DNA of 64,000 nt from Theristus sp. LFF4_11 (GCA_030248135.1 JASANC010001260.1:35523-99522), one strand, 5' to 3'. Counted from the first letter of the stretch, positions 1 to 11,095 are shown. The notes: a model not told the origin generated them from the letters alone. Made by a program: numbers and translations.

Positions 1-29
1 AATGCTCCTTAACCTATAAAGTTAACAAC

Positions 30-260
30 AATGACTTTCCAGCTCGGTGTTGTCTTTTCTCTTAGTTCCGCGATTCAATACTTTGTAGACGTCGAAAGGA
101 AATTTGTTTCACGCTTGACGCGGCAATTCAAAATGGTCCAAGTGATTCAACCATATCTCAGGGACATGAGTCACTTCACCAATTTTGAATTCACGCGCTA
201 AGCATGAAATTGCTTACATCTCTATGCGCGCATTGAGTCGTTGAACCGAAATAAAAATAG
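30..260. repeat. Diverged dispersed repeat, copy 1 (partner at 7220-7440)
   Basis: The stretch from about 60 to 255 is recognisably the same sequence as 7230-7430 in the same orientation, sharing the block GACGTCGAAAGGAAAT and a run ending in GAACCRAAATA. On the minus strand copy 2 has an open frame reading TQCAxxDVSxFML and continuing about 20 codons. Copy 1 shows the same peptide, then breaks with an indel and a stop. It looks like a duplicated, decayed gene fragment. The family was not recognised. Confidence 0.6.
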
Positions 261-275
261 GTAATAAACGCTCAC

Positions 276-1193
276 TCGTGAAGGCAATGCAGTTCGTCGA
301 GATGAATGACCAAAATGGTCACGTGCAACGTCGCCGCAGGAATCAGCACTTTCTTCAGGAGGCCATTCTGGCTGATCAACTCGCTGTGCACATTCGATAC
401 GAGAGCTGTGATCTGAAAAAAGAAACAAATAATTTTCAGTGAAAACCAAAAAAACACAACAGAAAAAACCCGAACACAACCGTTTTATTGTTGATCGGCA
501 CAGCGACGAAATAATTTGGCGGCAACCGAGAAGTGGAATATGCTTGCTTCGCGGTCGTCGATGCAGCTGCAGTCGAACCTGCAACTTGAATTTTCACGAT
601 AATATTGCTGTTCCGGTTCACCAAATCCAAGAATAAGAAGAATGAAACAAATTACTGAATTCAGACGCGAATTGTCTGTCAGACAAGGTCGCCGCGGGAA
701 GCACTTGAAGCAGTTTTCGTTTCGACGACTCTTTCTCGTGGGAAAAATGTTTCTTTTTTCCTTTTCCCACATCTGCGCAGGGATTAATTGTTTTTGCGTG
801 TGCTTCCTGTATGATGTCATGCTTGACCGTTTTCAGTTTCGCAGACCCACTCTGCGTTTGCCGCTGCGCATGCCAAAATTTGTTTTTCAGATTTACTGCA
901 AATTGCACTGTGGAAGAGGACTGTTGTCGTTCCAGAAACAAGTGATAAATCCGAGACAAGCTTCGCTGAAATGATGCCACCATTCCGAATACTGAACTGC
1001 TGTTTGCCACTCGCCAGTTGCGTGCTGCATCCAAGGCAAGAAAAACGTCAGTTGAAAACAGTCGGGCAGTTTTACACCTGCTTGAACTGCATGTTTCAGT
1101 TGAAAACTTTTCAGTGGATCTGGAACAGCGAGGTTCTTCTTGTGGTTCAGCAATCATTTTCAAACGTTTTAGCGGCGGCGGTGCACTGCTCAT
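276..1193 (-). CDS. AKAP7: AKAP7-like 2H phosphoesterase-domain protein, partial (3' end outside window)
   Basis: Three exons read in phase: 1193-1078, 607-481 and 412-276, with donors GTGTAA, GTTGTG and GTGAGC. The reading frame continues past the last donor, so the C-terminus lies beyond base 1. Exon 1 gives a short basic, proline-containing N-terminus. Exon 2 ends in a PNYFVAVPI segment and exon 3 carries LHVTILVIHL. This pairing is the start of the AKAP7 nuclear-localisation-signal (2H phosphoesterase) fold, where HxT is the first catalytic motif. The second HxT would be in the missing part. In vertebrates AKAP7 anchors protein kinase A, and the domain resembles 2',5'-phosphodiesterases. 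Which role applies here cannot be told. An in-frame upstream Met at 1232 is an alternative start. Confidence 0.6.
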
Positions 1194-1643
1194 TTGGTGA
1201 TATGTGCCTTGCGCTTTGCCAATTGCCGCCATTGCCTTGGTGATGTTTGTTCGAGTTCGACAGAGACCGATAAGTTCTTGTTTCGGGCACTTGTTTCAAT
1301 GTTTCATAATCACGGTCACACCGCACCGAAACTAGAAATATAATACCAGAAGCACCAGCACCAATCGTCCTGAACCAAATCGTTTCAATGAAGCCCCCAA
1401 TCCTGATCCTAATCCTAACGAAGTTGTTGTATGATTGTCAGCTTTGATTGAACTTGTTACTTTGCCTACATTGCTAAAACGAACTTGTTCCTTTGCCCAC
1501 ATTGCTGCTGAACCAAAAACCTGGCTTAAAGTTTGTTTTTGCTTGTTTTGGTTCGGTTTCAATGAGGTCGTTGTTGGTTTCTAATTCTGAACTTAATCCA
1601 AAGCGAAGCCTTTTTAACAAAGTGAAAGTGCCTAGATTGTCAG
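1194..1643. other. Spacer, no gene seen
   Basis: AT-rich spacer. It holds a short CCTAATCCTAAT-type motif near 1395-1420 that recurs at 22085-22105 and, inverted, at 45052-45066. No exon with convincing splice sites was found. Confidence 0.4.
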
Positions 1644-2162
1644 CAGTACCGTGGGCCCAAAAAAAATTTCGAGGGGGGGGTCCAACCTATGGTAACGTGG
1701 GACCCCCCCAGGGGGGTCCCATGGGGGGGGGGGGGATTTTTTCCAAATTTTGGGGGGGGGGGTCGGGGGCCCCCCCCCCCCCCCAGGATAATTTTTCGCT
1801 TAAATTTTGAAGGAAAAACGCTAAATTTTGCTGCAAAATCGTTGAAATTACAATGAAGATGGTCAAGTTATCATATATTCAGCTTATATTATGGACTGTA
1901 TATGGACAAAAGATCATGATTTTCGAAAAATATTTTAGGGTGGGCAGAAAATGTTGGGGGGGGGGGTGTCCGCCAGACAAAATTTCATGGGGGGTGGGGG
2001 GGGTGTCGGCCAAATTTTCGAGGGGGGGTACGATGGGGGGGGGGGGGTGCCCGGTTTTAGGGGGGGGGGGTGGCACGGTGCCCCCCCCCACCCCCCCAGC
2101 CGACGGTCTCGGGTGCTGGGGGGGGGTGTACCCCCCCCCCCCCCCCCCCGCCCACGGTACTG
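1644..2162. mobile_element. G/C-run MITE, 8-bp TSD (hAT-like), copy 1
   Basis: The element begins CAGTACCGTGGGC and ends with its exact reverse complement GCCCACGGTACTG. It is flanked by the direct repeat ATTGTCAG (1636-1643 and 2163-2170), a perfect 8-bp target duplication. Inside are long G runs in the left arm and C runs at the right end, around an AT-rich core that includes TTGCTGCAAAATC. There is no transposase frame; the proline- and glycine-rich open frames are artefacts of homopolymer runs. An 8-bp duplication with a CAG terminus fits a non-autonomous hAT-type element. A second copy lies at 14938-15508. Confidence 0.9.
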
Positions 2163-2361
2163 ATTGTCAGCTTTCATTGAATTTGTTGAAGGGATGAAAC
2201 ATTGGTTGGCTGCAGCGCCGATTTAGCTTTGTAGTTTTACGTAAGAAAGAAACGGCTTTTAATGTTGTCAGAAAAAAACCGGTTTTATTTCCGTTTTAAA
2301 ACCGTTTATTTTTTAATTTTTCCCAGAACCAAGTTTTCATAATTCAACCTTTGGTCGGAAC

Positions 2362-3378
2362 TAGGGTTAGGGGGGAAAAAAATCCGGATTTTTTTTTAAA
2401 TTAAAAAAAAAATTTTTTTTTTAAAATTTTTTTTACAAGTTAGGTTCGTTCGAAGCGTCTCGTCGAGCTGAGTTCATCTAGACTATTTTCAGAACGATCC
2501 GGGAAACTATAAGAGCGAAAATCGTGTTTTATTGAAATTATGTCCATTTCATAGAGGGAAAGTTGCATTTTCAACAGTAAAACAGGGCAATTTTTCACGT
2601 GTACTTGAATATTGAACCGTTCTTAGTGGTTCCTCTTTAGAAAATTACCAAAATTTGACTGTGTTCAAAAATTCCTGTTTGCTGTAGCTAAGTCGGCAAC
2701 CCCTGTCGACCCGGTCGCCCCCCCCCCCAAGACACTTACTTTCAGGTTCAACCAGCTATGCTATCTGCCACATGGCGAGAGCCCACTCTTCAAATCATCG
2801 TATCGAAAACACGTACCATGATTTCGCGATCACGTTGCGGGCAACTGACAGACGCAAGTTTAACACGTTAGTTTAGCTCAGCACGCAAGTTTTAACATGT
2901 GGCCATGTTATCGGGTATCTGAAAAACGGTCGTGTGATGTGGTATTAACCAACATCTCCGCTCAAATTGTTTAACAATATATCGCACAACTCCATTGTAG
3001 ACCTATAACATACGCCAATCAACAAGATATCATGTTCATCTCATGGCCTACCGACTGAAAAACATGTTCTAAGTTGCAAGAAAACGATTTCTGAAACGAT
3101 ATTTCAATTCAGTTAAGTCATTTCAACGCTAAAAATTGACTCTAGAAGTCATCCAAATCGAAAAACATGGAGTACGTCGGTCAAAATGACCAAATAATGA
3201 CATTTACCTGAGCACACAAAGAAGTTGGGAAGAAAATTTGGTTTGAACTTTCAAAAAATTATGCCATAAATCGAATTTTCAGAGCAAAGTAGAAGAAAAA
3301 ATTTTCAAATTTTTTTTTAAGTTTGAAAAACGAAAAAAAAAATAAAAAAAAAATTTTTTTTCAAAGCCCCTAACCCTA
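2362..3378. mobile_element. hAT-like non-autonomous element, 8-bp TSD
   Basis: Terminal inverted repeats TAGGGTTAGGGG / CCCCTAACCCTA are flanked by the direct repeat GTCGGAAC (2354-2361 and 3379-3386). Both ends have A/T-rich subterminal blocks. The interior (about 1 kb) has no long open frame. The TAGGGTT terminus and 8-bp duplication are typical of hAT elements. Confidence 0.88.
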
Positions 3379-3386
3379 GTCGGAAC

Positions 3387-3690
3387 CAATCAGAAATACG
3401 GTGAAAATTAGTGTTTTTTGGCAGAGCAAAGTTAAATTTGAGTTTGAAGAGCTTATTTTTACTTTTGCAAAATGCAATCATGCGATATCATTGTCCAATA
3501 ATTTTCAACTGCTAAAATTTTCGAATTTTTTTGATAAACCCTAAAAACCGTTTTTTTTATTTTTGCAAGAAAAAACGGAAAACCGGTTTTTTCAGAAAAA
3601 ACGGTTTTATTTCCCATTTCAACCCTAATTTTACAACATAACGTTTTGCTGGTAGCACAAATCGCTTCATCAAGTTGGTTGCTTGCCAGT
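3387..3690. other. AT-rich spacer between element and RPIA promoter
   Basis: No exon. Contains short repeats of AAACCGGTTTT / AAAACCGTTTT type (about 3540-3615) that also occur near 2265-2310, on the other side of the hAT-like element. Confidence 0.35.
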
Positions 3691-3699
3691 GTATAAAAG
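3691..3699 (+). promoter_or_regulatory. Candidate TATA box for the ribose-5-phosphate isomerase gene
   Basis: GTATAAAAG, about 780 bp upstream of the preferred start codon. A donor-like GTGAGT (near 3896) and an acceptor-like TTTCTGCAG (near 4385-4393) between box and start suggest a 5'-UTR intron. Inference from sequence pattern only. Confidence 0.4.
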
Positions 3700-4468
3700 C
3701 CAGTCAACGTTTGAAATCCAGTTTTGCTGTTTGCTTCGTTTTTCTTTGCTTTGCACTTGAAACTTTTGTTGCGTTATAAACGTTTGTAGAAATGTTGGTT
3801 AGTTTAGTAGTGGTACAACGTAACTGGTGGTTAGTGGGTGGATAGTTCGGGTCGCTTCGTTGTTGCTGGATGCGTGAGCGTCTCGTGTGTGCCGTGTGAG
3901 TATCTTTCAATTTTGTATCTTTTTATTGCTCTCTTCTGAATCTTGTAGAGACTTCCAAGCACTTTTTCGTGGCAAAGCAAATCTAATTTGTGTTTTCACT
4001 CAGGGCAGGGCCATCATGTTGCCCGTGTTTTTTGGGTGCAGTTGGTTTTTTTTACATCGCATTTTGTGTTTCGCGCTGCGACAAAACCCTGTGAGTTGCG
4101 CAAGCTGTGTTTGTTTTCCGACGAAGCACCTGGTGAAGGCAAGAAAGGACACAGACGACGTGTTGGTGTGACAATGACATACAGCGCGCGAAACAGTAGA
4201 TTGAAATAGTTTTGTGTTTGTATGTATTCATAGTTCAAAAAAGCCTGTTTCGCATGCTCAAAGCGAATTGCTGTTTCCAATATGTGCATAGATGCTGCAG
4301 ACTGTAAACACGTTTCATCTTAGTGGGCGCATATTTTCGCACATTATCAAAAACAACAGACAGCTGCTGTCACCGCGGTGTTCATCTTTCTGCAGCTACA
4401 ATGCCAATTTCTTCTGTGCCAAACGTTGCCTAGTGGGCACATCGGCATCAACCTCCACCAGTATCAAG

Positions 4469-6806
4469 ATGGAACAGAATAAGCTGAATGGAACCCTTGA
4501 AACTGCGGAGAAGCCGGAGCAGAACGGGCCTGAAAAGCCGATTGCACAAGCGATCAACGCCGCGCACGCTGGTCTGCACCCGGACAAACTGATCGAGGAG
4601 GCAAAACAGGCCGCCGCGTACTATTCGGTTGAAACGCACGTGCAATCAGGCTGTCGCATCGGCGTTGGCACTGGCTCAACGGCTGTGTTTGTGATTCAGT
4701 GTTTGGCGGAACGATACAGGGATGGACTGCTCAAGGACATCCGATGTGTTCCGACCTCATTTCAGGTTGGACATGATCACTCACCATAAAAATTTTCTTG
4801 TTTTTAGAAATGTTTTTCTTGCTGCATGTTGCATAGAACGAGGCATAACAGAACGTTTCATGCCAAGCATCAGTGTCAGCATTTGTTTTCCAGAGTCGTC
4901 ATTTGATCATTGAGGCTGGTCTTCCGATCACTGACCTCGAGCAACTGCCCTTTTTGGATGTTTGTATCGACGGCGCTGATGAGGTTGATCCGCATCTGAA
5001 CTGCATCAAAGGTGATGCATGTAAACGCTGCTGCGTTTGTTTCATGCTACCAATGTCATAGTCTGTCTGAAGACCTGTGCACAGTCAGAAACAAACACAT
5101 GCAATTTCAGAGCAGCCGCGCGTCAGCGTATGCGTGTCGTGTGTTTGCTTGGTACTACGCAACCTCAGCAGTGTTGTGTGATGATAATCAAGCACTGTTT
5201 TCAGACTAGGACTGCTCTTGGTTCTTTTCACCATTGAACTAACCGTGGATTTGAAGCCACTACAAAAAAAGGGGAAAAACTAATTTAGAATTCAACATCA
5301 TGAAACGTCATTATTTCCATTCAGGCGGCGGTGGAGCACTGGCGCAGGAAAAAATCGTGATGGCTTGCTCAGAGAAGTTCATCGTTGTCGGTGATTACCG
5401 CAAACGACAGAAACACCTCGGCGCCCGCTTTCAATATTTACCTCTCGAAGTGCTGCCCGTCGCCTACATGCCGTTGAAACGGCGCATCGAAAAGTTGGAA
5501 GGTCGGTTTTCGACAAGATGACTTGCGCTCATATTGATTGGGTGTTCGGTGTTGCGACCGCGTGCTGCTGCAACGTGGTGCGCACGCATTCGCATCCGGG
5601 ACACCAGCGGCAATGCGCACCACGTTGCAGCCGCACCGTCGGACGAGTGAGTTTCTGGAAATAGTGGCGGTGGGAGTTGGCTGATGTGACGTTGGTCGCC
5701 AGTGAATGGCGCCTGTGTTTGCTGATGACTGAGCGATGTGACGTTGGTCGCCAGTGAATGGCGCCTGTGTTTGCTGATGACTGAGCGATGTGACGTTGGT
5801 CGCCAGTGAATGGCGCCTGTGTTTGCTGATGACTGAGCGATGTGACGTTGGTCGCCAGTGAATGGCGCCTGTGTTTGCTGATGACTGAGCGATGTGACGT
5901 TGGTCGCCAGTGAATGGCGCCTGTGTTTGCTGATGACTGAGCGATGTGACGTTGGTCGCCAGTGAATGGCGCCTGTGTTTGCTGATGACTGAGCGATGTG
6001 ACGTTGGTCGCCAGTGAATGGCGCCTGTGTTTGCTGATGACTGAGCGATGTGACGTTGGTCGCCAGTGAATGGCGCCTGTGTTTGCTGATGACTGAGCGA
6101 TGTGACGTTGGTCGCCAGTGAATGGCGCCTGTGTTTGCTGATGACTGAGCGATGTGACGTTGGTCGCCAGTGAATGGCGCCTGTGTTTGCTGATGACTGA
6201 GCGATGTGACGTTGGTCGCCAGTGAATGGCGCCTGTGTTTGCTGATGACTGAGCGATGTGACGTTGGTCGCCAGTGAATGGCGCCTGTGTTTGCTGATGA
6301 CTGAGCGATGTGACGTTGGTCGCCAGTGAATGGCGCCTGTGTTTGCTGATGACTGAGCGATGTGACGTTGGTCGCCAGTGAATGGCGCCTGTGTTTGCTG
6401 ATGACTGAGCGATGTGACGTTGGTCGCCAGTGAATGGCGCCTGTGTTTGCTGACTTCATGATGCGCTCCAGGCGGACGTTGCGAGCTGCGCATGGCACTG
6501 CGCAAGGCGGGCCCGGTGATCACGGACAACGGCAACTACGTGCTCGACTGGCACTTCGAGCGTCTGTCGTCGTCGTTGGAGGCGCTGCGTGCGCTCAACC
6601 TGCGCCTGCTGCAGATGCCGGGCATCGTCGAGACGGGCCTGTTCATCGACTGCGTCGACGCCGCCTACTTTGGCATGCCCGACGGCTCCGTGTGCGAGTT
6701 GGATCGCGCCAAGATCGGCCTGCGACCGACGACGTGCTCGATCACGAACAGCGACTGTGCCGAGTGCGCTGAATGGGGCGGTACGACCGTCGTGAAGGCA
6801 CGCTGA
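4469..6806 (+). CDS. RPIA: Ribose-5-phosphate isomerase A
   Basis: Interconverts ribose-5-phosphate and ribulose-5-phosphate in the cytosolic non-oxidative pentose phosphate pathway. Exons 4469-4765, 4894-5011, 5325-5501 and 6472-6806 join in phase to give 308 residues, close to the human length of 311. Conserved blocks appear in order: GVGTGSTAV (phosphate-binding loop), PTSFQ, DGADEVD (active-site acid), KGGGGA spanning the exon 2/3 junction, and TDNGNYVLDW to GMPDGSV near the C-terminus. The frame stays open upstream to a Met at 4292, which would add 59 residues. I prefer 4469 on length. The last intron carries a perfect 18-bp hairpin and a 52-bp minisatellite that ends just before the acceptor. 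Confidence 0.93.
5567..5631. repeat. Perfect 18-bp hairpin in RPIA intron 3
   Basis: GCTGCAACGTGGTGCGCA at 5567-5584 is exactly inverted at 5614-5631, with a 29-nt loop. It lies between the exon 3 donor and the minisatellite. Confidence 0.85.
5683..6453 (+). repeat. 52-bp minisatellite, about 14.8 copies, in RPIA intron 3
   Basis: Fourteen full units and one partial unit begin GATGTGACGTTGGTCGCC at exact 52-bp spacing (5683, 5735 ... 6411) and read as identical. The array stops 18 bp before the exon 4 acceptor AG. Identity between units implies recent expansion or homogenisation. The minus strand of the unit has no stop in any frame, so the array creates long spurious open frames. Confidence 0.97.
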
Positions 6807-6844
6807 AACGGTCGCACGCTGCTGCTGCCGTTTGCGTGTTCGCG

Positions 6845-6900
6845 CAGATTTGGCATGCTGATTGGCTGCATCCAGCTGGTCGGACCAATCAGTGAGCCGA
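6845..6900 (+). repeat. Short hairpin-type repeat, family H2
   Basis: Reads ATTTGGCATGCTGATTGGCT, a centre, then GGTCGGACCAATCAGTGAGCC. The same two blocks recur at 25625-25695 (inverted), 54690-54755 and, more diverged, 30640-30725 and 31085-31160. Confidence 0.6.
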
Positions 6901-7219
6901 AAGCAGCCAAGTCAACTGGCGGTGATTTACGGTTTGACTGGGCCTACTTTCAGTGTGCTTCTTTCTCGTAGAAATCAATGAACCAATCAATGTCAATTCA
7001 ATCAATTCTTAAACAACGTGCTAAACAGGTTCAGATTTTTTTAAACTGTATTTCGCGTTGTTTTTTTCAATTTCTTCGATTCGTCGGGGTGATATTATGG
7101 TAAAATTTATGAGTGTTCACATTTCATATGAGAACCATGTTCCAATCCAACATGTTATCTTTGCAGAATGTTTAGAAAGCTTCGGTATTTGCAGAAACGT
7201 TTCAGGTTTTTAATTCAAT

Positions 7220-7440
7220 TATTTTCTTTCCTTTTAGTTCTGCAACTCATGGCGTTTGCAGACGTCGAAAGGAAATCAGTTACATTTTTTGGTAATTTAA
7301 AATGACCCTATTTCACTTCATCATACTTCATCTTATGGATCACTTCACCAGTTTGCAATTCCACGTCAAGCATAAAACTGCTCACATCTTTGGACGCACA
7401 TTGGGTTGCAGAACCAAAATACAACAGAATATTATTCGTT
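7220..7440. repeat. Diverged dispersed repeat, copy 2 (partner at 30-260)
   Basis: Same orientation as copy 1. The minus strand (7553-7308) is open for 81 codons and ends QTGEVIHKMKYDEVK-stop, whereas copy 1 is frameshifted in the shared part. Possibly an old gene fragment; the family was not recognised. Confidence 0.55.
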
Positions 7441-7844
7441 CGTTCGTTAGTGACAATATTCGCTTGGTGTTTGATTCGGTGCTTCCACTGATTGATACTC
7501 AATTTTTGTTTTTGTTCGTTCAATTCCAGTTTTATTTTGTTGTTTTGCGTCAATATTTGTTATTCATATGTCTGCGCTGCTGATATAGTTTAGTTTCATT
7601 GCAAAACTTCTGGAGGTTTTGATTTTTATGGTTGTCTCAAAAGTTGGAATGAGTTCACACAAATGCTAAATTTGTGGGACAGAATTGTATTATATTCGTT
7701 TAGTTTAGTGTGAATAAACCTGAATAAAAATGTGTGAGTGAACAAACATAATCAGAATAATTGAAATATTGCGGAATATTGCCACAGTTCCTCACGTGAC
7801 AAACCCGAAAGCACAAACAAGACAGCGTCAGAGATATGTTGAAC

Positions 7845-7853
7845 TATAAAAAG
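7845..7853 (+). promoter_or_regulatory. Candidate TATA box for the ionotropic receptor gene
   Basis: TATAAAAAG, 154-162 bp upstream of the start codon at 8007. Pattern evidence only. Confidence 0.4.
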
Positions 7854-8006
7854 TCCTTTGAACCAAATAAATTTTGTTGGTATAGTTTCAAGTTACAACT
7901 ACGTATTTGAAAAAAAATATTTTGCTCGGCAATCCAGCAGAAGGTTCGCTGCAGCTAGCATTCGATTGAAAATGACAAAGAATCAAAGAAATAAAGCCTG
8001 AAAATC

Positions 8007-10114
8007 ATGGCGTTCGAGTTGACCGTATCATCGGACGTGTACGCGCCGGAAGTGTTTCCATGCGCGATCGACACGAAACTACGCAAGACGATGCGCTGTC
8101 CACAGCCGGGCATCGCGGCCGAGGTGATGGGCATGCTGCTGGCGCACGCTCGTCAGCGGTATCGCATCGTGAATCGTGCTTCGTATGCAATCACGGTCGT
8201 TAGGAGTGTCGGGCAGCAGAACGCCAGTGACCGCGTGAATCGTTCGGTGGTCGCCGACACGGAGGCGGTCTGCTGGGCGAACACGCCATTCCGCCGCTCA
8301 CTCGGCATCCGCTTCACCGCAGCGTTCCTGTACGACGTCTCGTGGTGTGCCATGGCGTCCAGCAGTCCGCTCGCGAACGGCGGCACGCTGCTCGCAAAAG
8401 CACTCCGATTCGTCGCCGTTTACGGTGTGCAACTCTGGGCGGCCATTGCGCTCACTGTGCTCGTAATGCGACTCGCCATCCTCTGTCATCCGACCAAGAG
8501 AGACGGTGATTACGATGATGCTTTCTTTCTCTGAGGATTTGCTACTGTACATTGCCGGGTTCTGTCGCCGGAACCAGTTCCACTGAAGAGCACGCGTTTT
8601 ACACAACGATAACGATTTACCGTATTACCTCTAATAAACCCCCATGGGGGTTTATTTCTTCAGCGACTTCTGGGGGTGGGGGTTTATTTTGGGGGGGGGG
8701 CTTTATTTTTTTGGGGGGGGTTATTTGGAAACCATTTTTAGGAGTGGGCAAAATGGCAAAAATACCTTCCATGGCAGGAAGGAAGTCGCAGAAACTTCTA
8801 CTCTACATAGAAATTTCCTTTTACAACAGCCTTTTGTAATGAAATTACCATTAACTCATCCATTTGGGGCCTTTGGTAGCACAATTTCATCATTTTCACT
8901 GCAACCAGCCACTGAATTCGCTGGGTATGTGTTTCAAACAGGTTTCAATAATCCCCCATGGGGGATTATTTTGGGGGGGGGGGGTTATTTGGAAACTTGT
9001 CGAGGGGGTGGGGGTTTATTTTGGGGGGGGTTAATTTTGGTGGGGGGTTTAATAGAGGTAATACGGTATCCAAAGTTGCCCAGTCACTGTTATTAAACGT
9101 CACATGAGATGCAGAAGGTTGTAAAACACAGTACACGCTAGTCGTTGTTGAGTTTGAGCAAAACTTTTCCCACAGGCAAATGGCAATACTGGAACGTTGC
9201 CGGGCGCGCCCCATTTCCGGCGTCGACCTCCTACCGCCAACTGACGTTCGTTTCCGCCGCTGTGTCGCTGATCTTCATCGGCCTCTATCGGACCAGTCTG
9301 CTGGCTCAACTGCTCACGCAGCAACAAACGTTCCTCTTCAGCAACGCCCGCGAACTGGCGCGCGCCGTTTCGGCCGGCCAAGTCGACTGGTTGACGATCG
9401 GCTCGTACTCGTGGATGAACGAGATCGTGCGTTATGCGGACGAGCACGGCGACGTCGCGCGTGAGATACGCGACACGATACAACGCAAGCCGTTGCGCTT
9501 GACGGACAGCATTGCGGACGCAGTGGCACAGGCGGCCGCCGTCAACAGCACTGTGTTCATCACTGACTCGATGACGTGCGAGCACTGGGCGACGCGGTAC
9601 TGCGGTGTTAGAACGGTACGTCACCAGAGATCGCACACCGCTTTGTGTAGGCTTTAGTTAGCGTTCACAGTTGCATAAACCCGGTATGCTGTTCCTTGTA
9701 CAACAACAGGGAAGCTAATTTACATAAATGTTTCTGTTCCAAATGTTCGGCTTTTTTTGCTTCTACCAGGTGCTTCTGGAGGACATGTACACCTTGCGCT
9801 GTGGCATGACGCTCGCGCCGTGGGTTCCCGCTGAAGTGGAGCGTCGTCTGACGCGCAGCATCAACGACTTGATCACAACCTTTCACGTGACCAAGAACCG
9901 CTATGATCAGTTCTTTCATTTGTTGCACTGCGCCAGCAACAAGAAAGACAAAGACTCCAAGAAGAATAAAAGACAGCAAAACCGCTTTCTCGCTGTGATG
10001 GATTTCGTCGGTGTGTTTGGTGTTTTGGCAGTCGGCGCTTTCATTGCTGTGGGTATACTTGTTTTAGAAATTGGTTGGAAACTATTTTTGTCGACAGTCG
10101 TAAAATTTTTATGA
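8007..10114 (+). CDS. Ionotropic (glutamate-like) receptor, short form
   Basis: Exons 8007-8505, 9176-9615 and 9770-10114 join in phase to 427 residues, with donors GTGATT and GTACGT. The layout is that of a ligand-gated ion channel of the iGluR/IR family without an amino-terminal domain: a short S1 half with RCPQPGIAAEVM, a first membrane segment near residues 133-157, a pore-loop stretch, a second hydrophobic segment near 190-212 ending YRTSLLAQLLT (the place of SYTANLAAF in glutamate receptors), an S2 half, and a last membrane segment near 392-414. No signal peptide is visible, so a 5' exon may be missing. Intron 1 carries a TA-flanked MITE. The ligand cannot be told; chemosensory or neuronal roles are typical of the family. 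Confidence 0.72.
8620..9066. mobile_element. TA-duplicating (Tc1/mariner-like) MITE in receptor intron 1
   Basis: The left end CCGTATTACCTCTAATAAAC and the right end, read inverted, CCGTATTACCTCTATTAAAC match almost perfectly. Both ends abut TA (8618-8619 and 9067-9068). G runs fill both arms. A core around 8748-8850 recurs inverted at 55560-55680. There is no transposase. Confidence 0.82.
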
Positions 10115-11095
10115 TAATTCTTGTCATGACATTAAAAATGCACCACGCACCACGCACAACCTTGATGGAACAAAAAGAGTGGCATGGTGAGGTAACCCTA
10201 AAGTAGTGGGGTCTACAAACTACCAACCGCTCTACCAGTTTAGAAACTTGTTCGAACATACAGTCACAGCAGTTACGAGTTTTTGAAAAAAAGCGCATGG
10301 GTGCTTTTAATAGAACAACATGCGCACCCACAACAGTTTCTCCGCTTTGATTATCCGATTCCAATACAAAAAACTAGCAAGCACATACGCATGAACTAGT
10401 GGAACCGTACCAAAACTGTACCGAAATCTTTTTTTCTCTTTTTTAATCGAAACCAACCGCGACACTAAAACGTAAACCACGGCAACACTGCACAAATTTG
10501 CGTGCTGTCGTTTGCGTATATTTTTTGCGATGTGTTTCTGATTTTTAACTAATTTTGTAATGTATTTGCCTTTTGAGTCCCCATTGAAATTGATTTTAGG
10601 GCACCGAATAAAAAAGAACCCCAGATTATAATTCAGCGATTTCGACTTGTATTATTGCCACTGTTGACTGTATCCCACTTTTGTGATGTGTTTCTGGTTT
10701 TTTACTATTTTTTAGTTTTTAACCCCATCGAAACCGATTCTAGTGCATTCAAAGTTGCATTAAAATACGGTAAGCACAATTGCACAAATCAAACAAACAA
10801 TTCAAATTTCGTGACCTCGAATTGTTTTTTGTTGTTAATTCAGGATATTTGCGATGTTGTGCTACTGGGCAACGTATGGATGAACAGCTGCTTGCCTTCG
10901 GGTTGCTTTCAGCAAAGTGTAAAGGCAATTGAAAATTTGTTTTTTTTTCAACCATTTGTTACCGTTTTTAGCGCGGCATCGTTGTATAAAATGCTACCGA
11001 GCCCATCCATGCACAGTTTTATTTACACCAAAATAACTAATCAGCAGCCAATTTGCCAATTCCCATTTTGATTTCGTTCGCAGCTTGCAGTCATC
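10115..11095. other. Spacer between receptor and four-TM gene
   Basis: AT-rich. AATAAAAAA near 10607 may serve the receptor gene. A pyrimidine-rich acceptor ending at 11083, 12 bp before the next ATG, implies a 5'-UTR intron or a trans-splice site. No convincing exon between. Confidence 0.4.

Larger units (their letters stand above)
6807..7844. other. RPIA 3' region and spacer
   Basis: Holds a copy of a short GATTGGCTGC-type repeat (6845-6900), copy 2 of the dispersed repeat (7220-7440), and possible polyadenylation signals AATAAA/AATAAAA at about 7710-7730. No other exon was recognised. Confidence 0.4.

Noticed and set aside
1879..2177. Proline-, glycine- and histidine-rich open frames (also at 14878-15568)
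   Set aside because: They are translations of G and C homopolymers inside MITEs.
5683..6453. Regular repeat spacing that could suggest a CRISPR array
   Set aside because: Units are directly adjacent and identical with no variable spacers, and the setting is a eukaryotic intron.
5438..6535. Two overlapping minus-strand open frames of 365 and 344 codons with a repeating peptide
   Set aside because: They are produced by the 52-bp minisatellite, whose unit has no stop on that strand in any frame. They lie antisense to RPIA exons and have no independent support.
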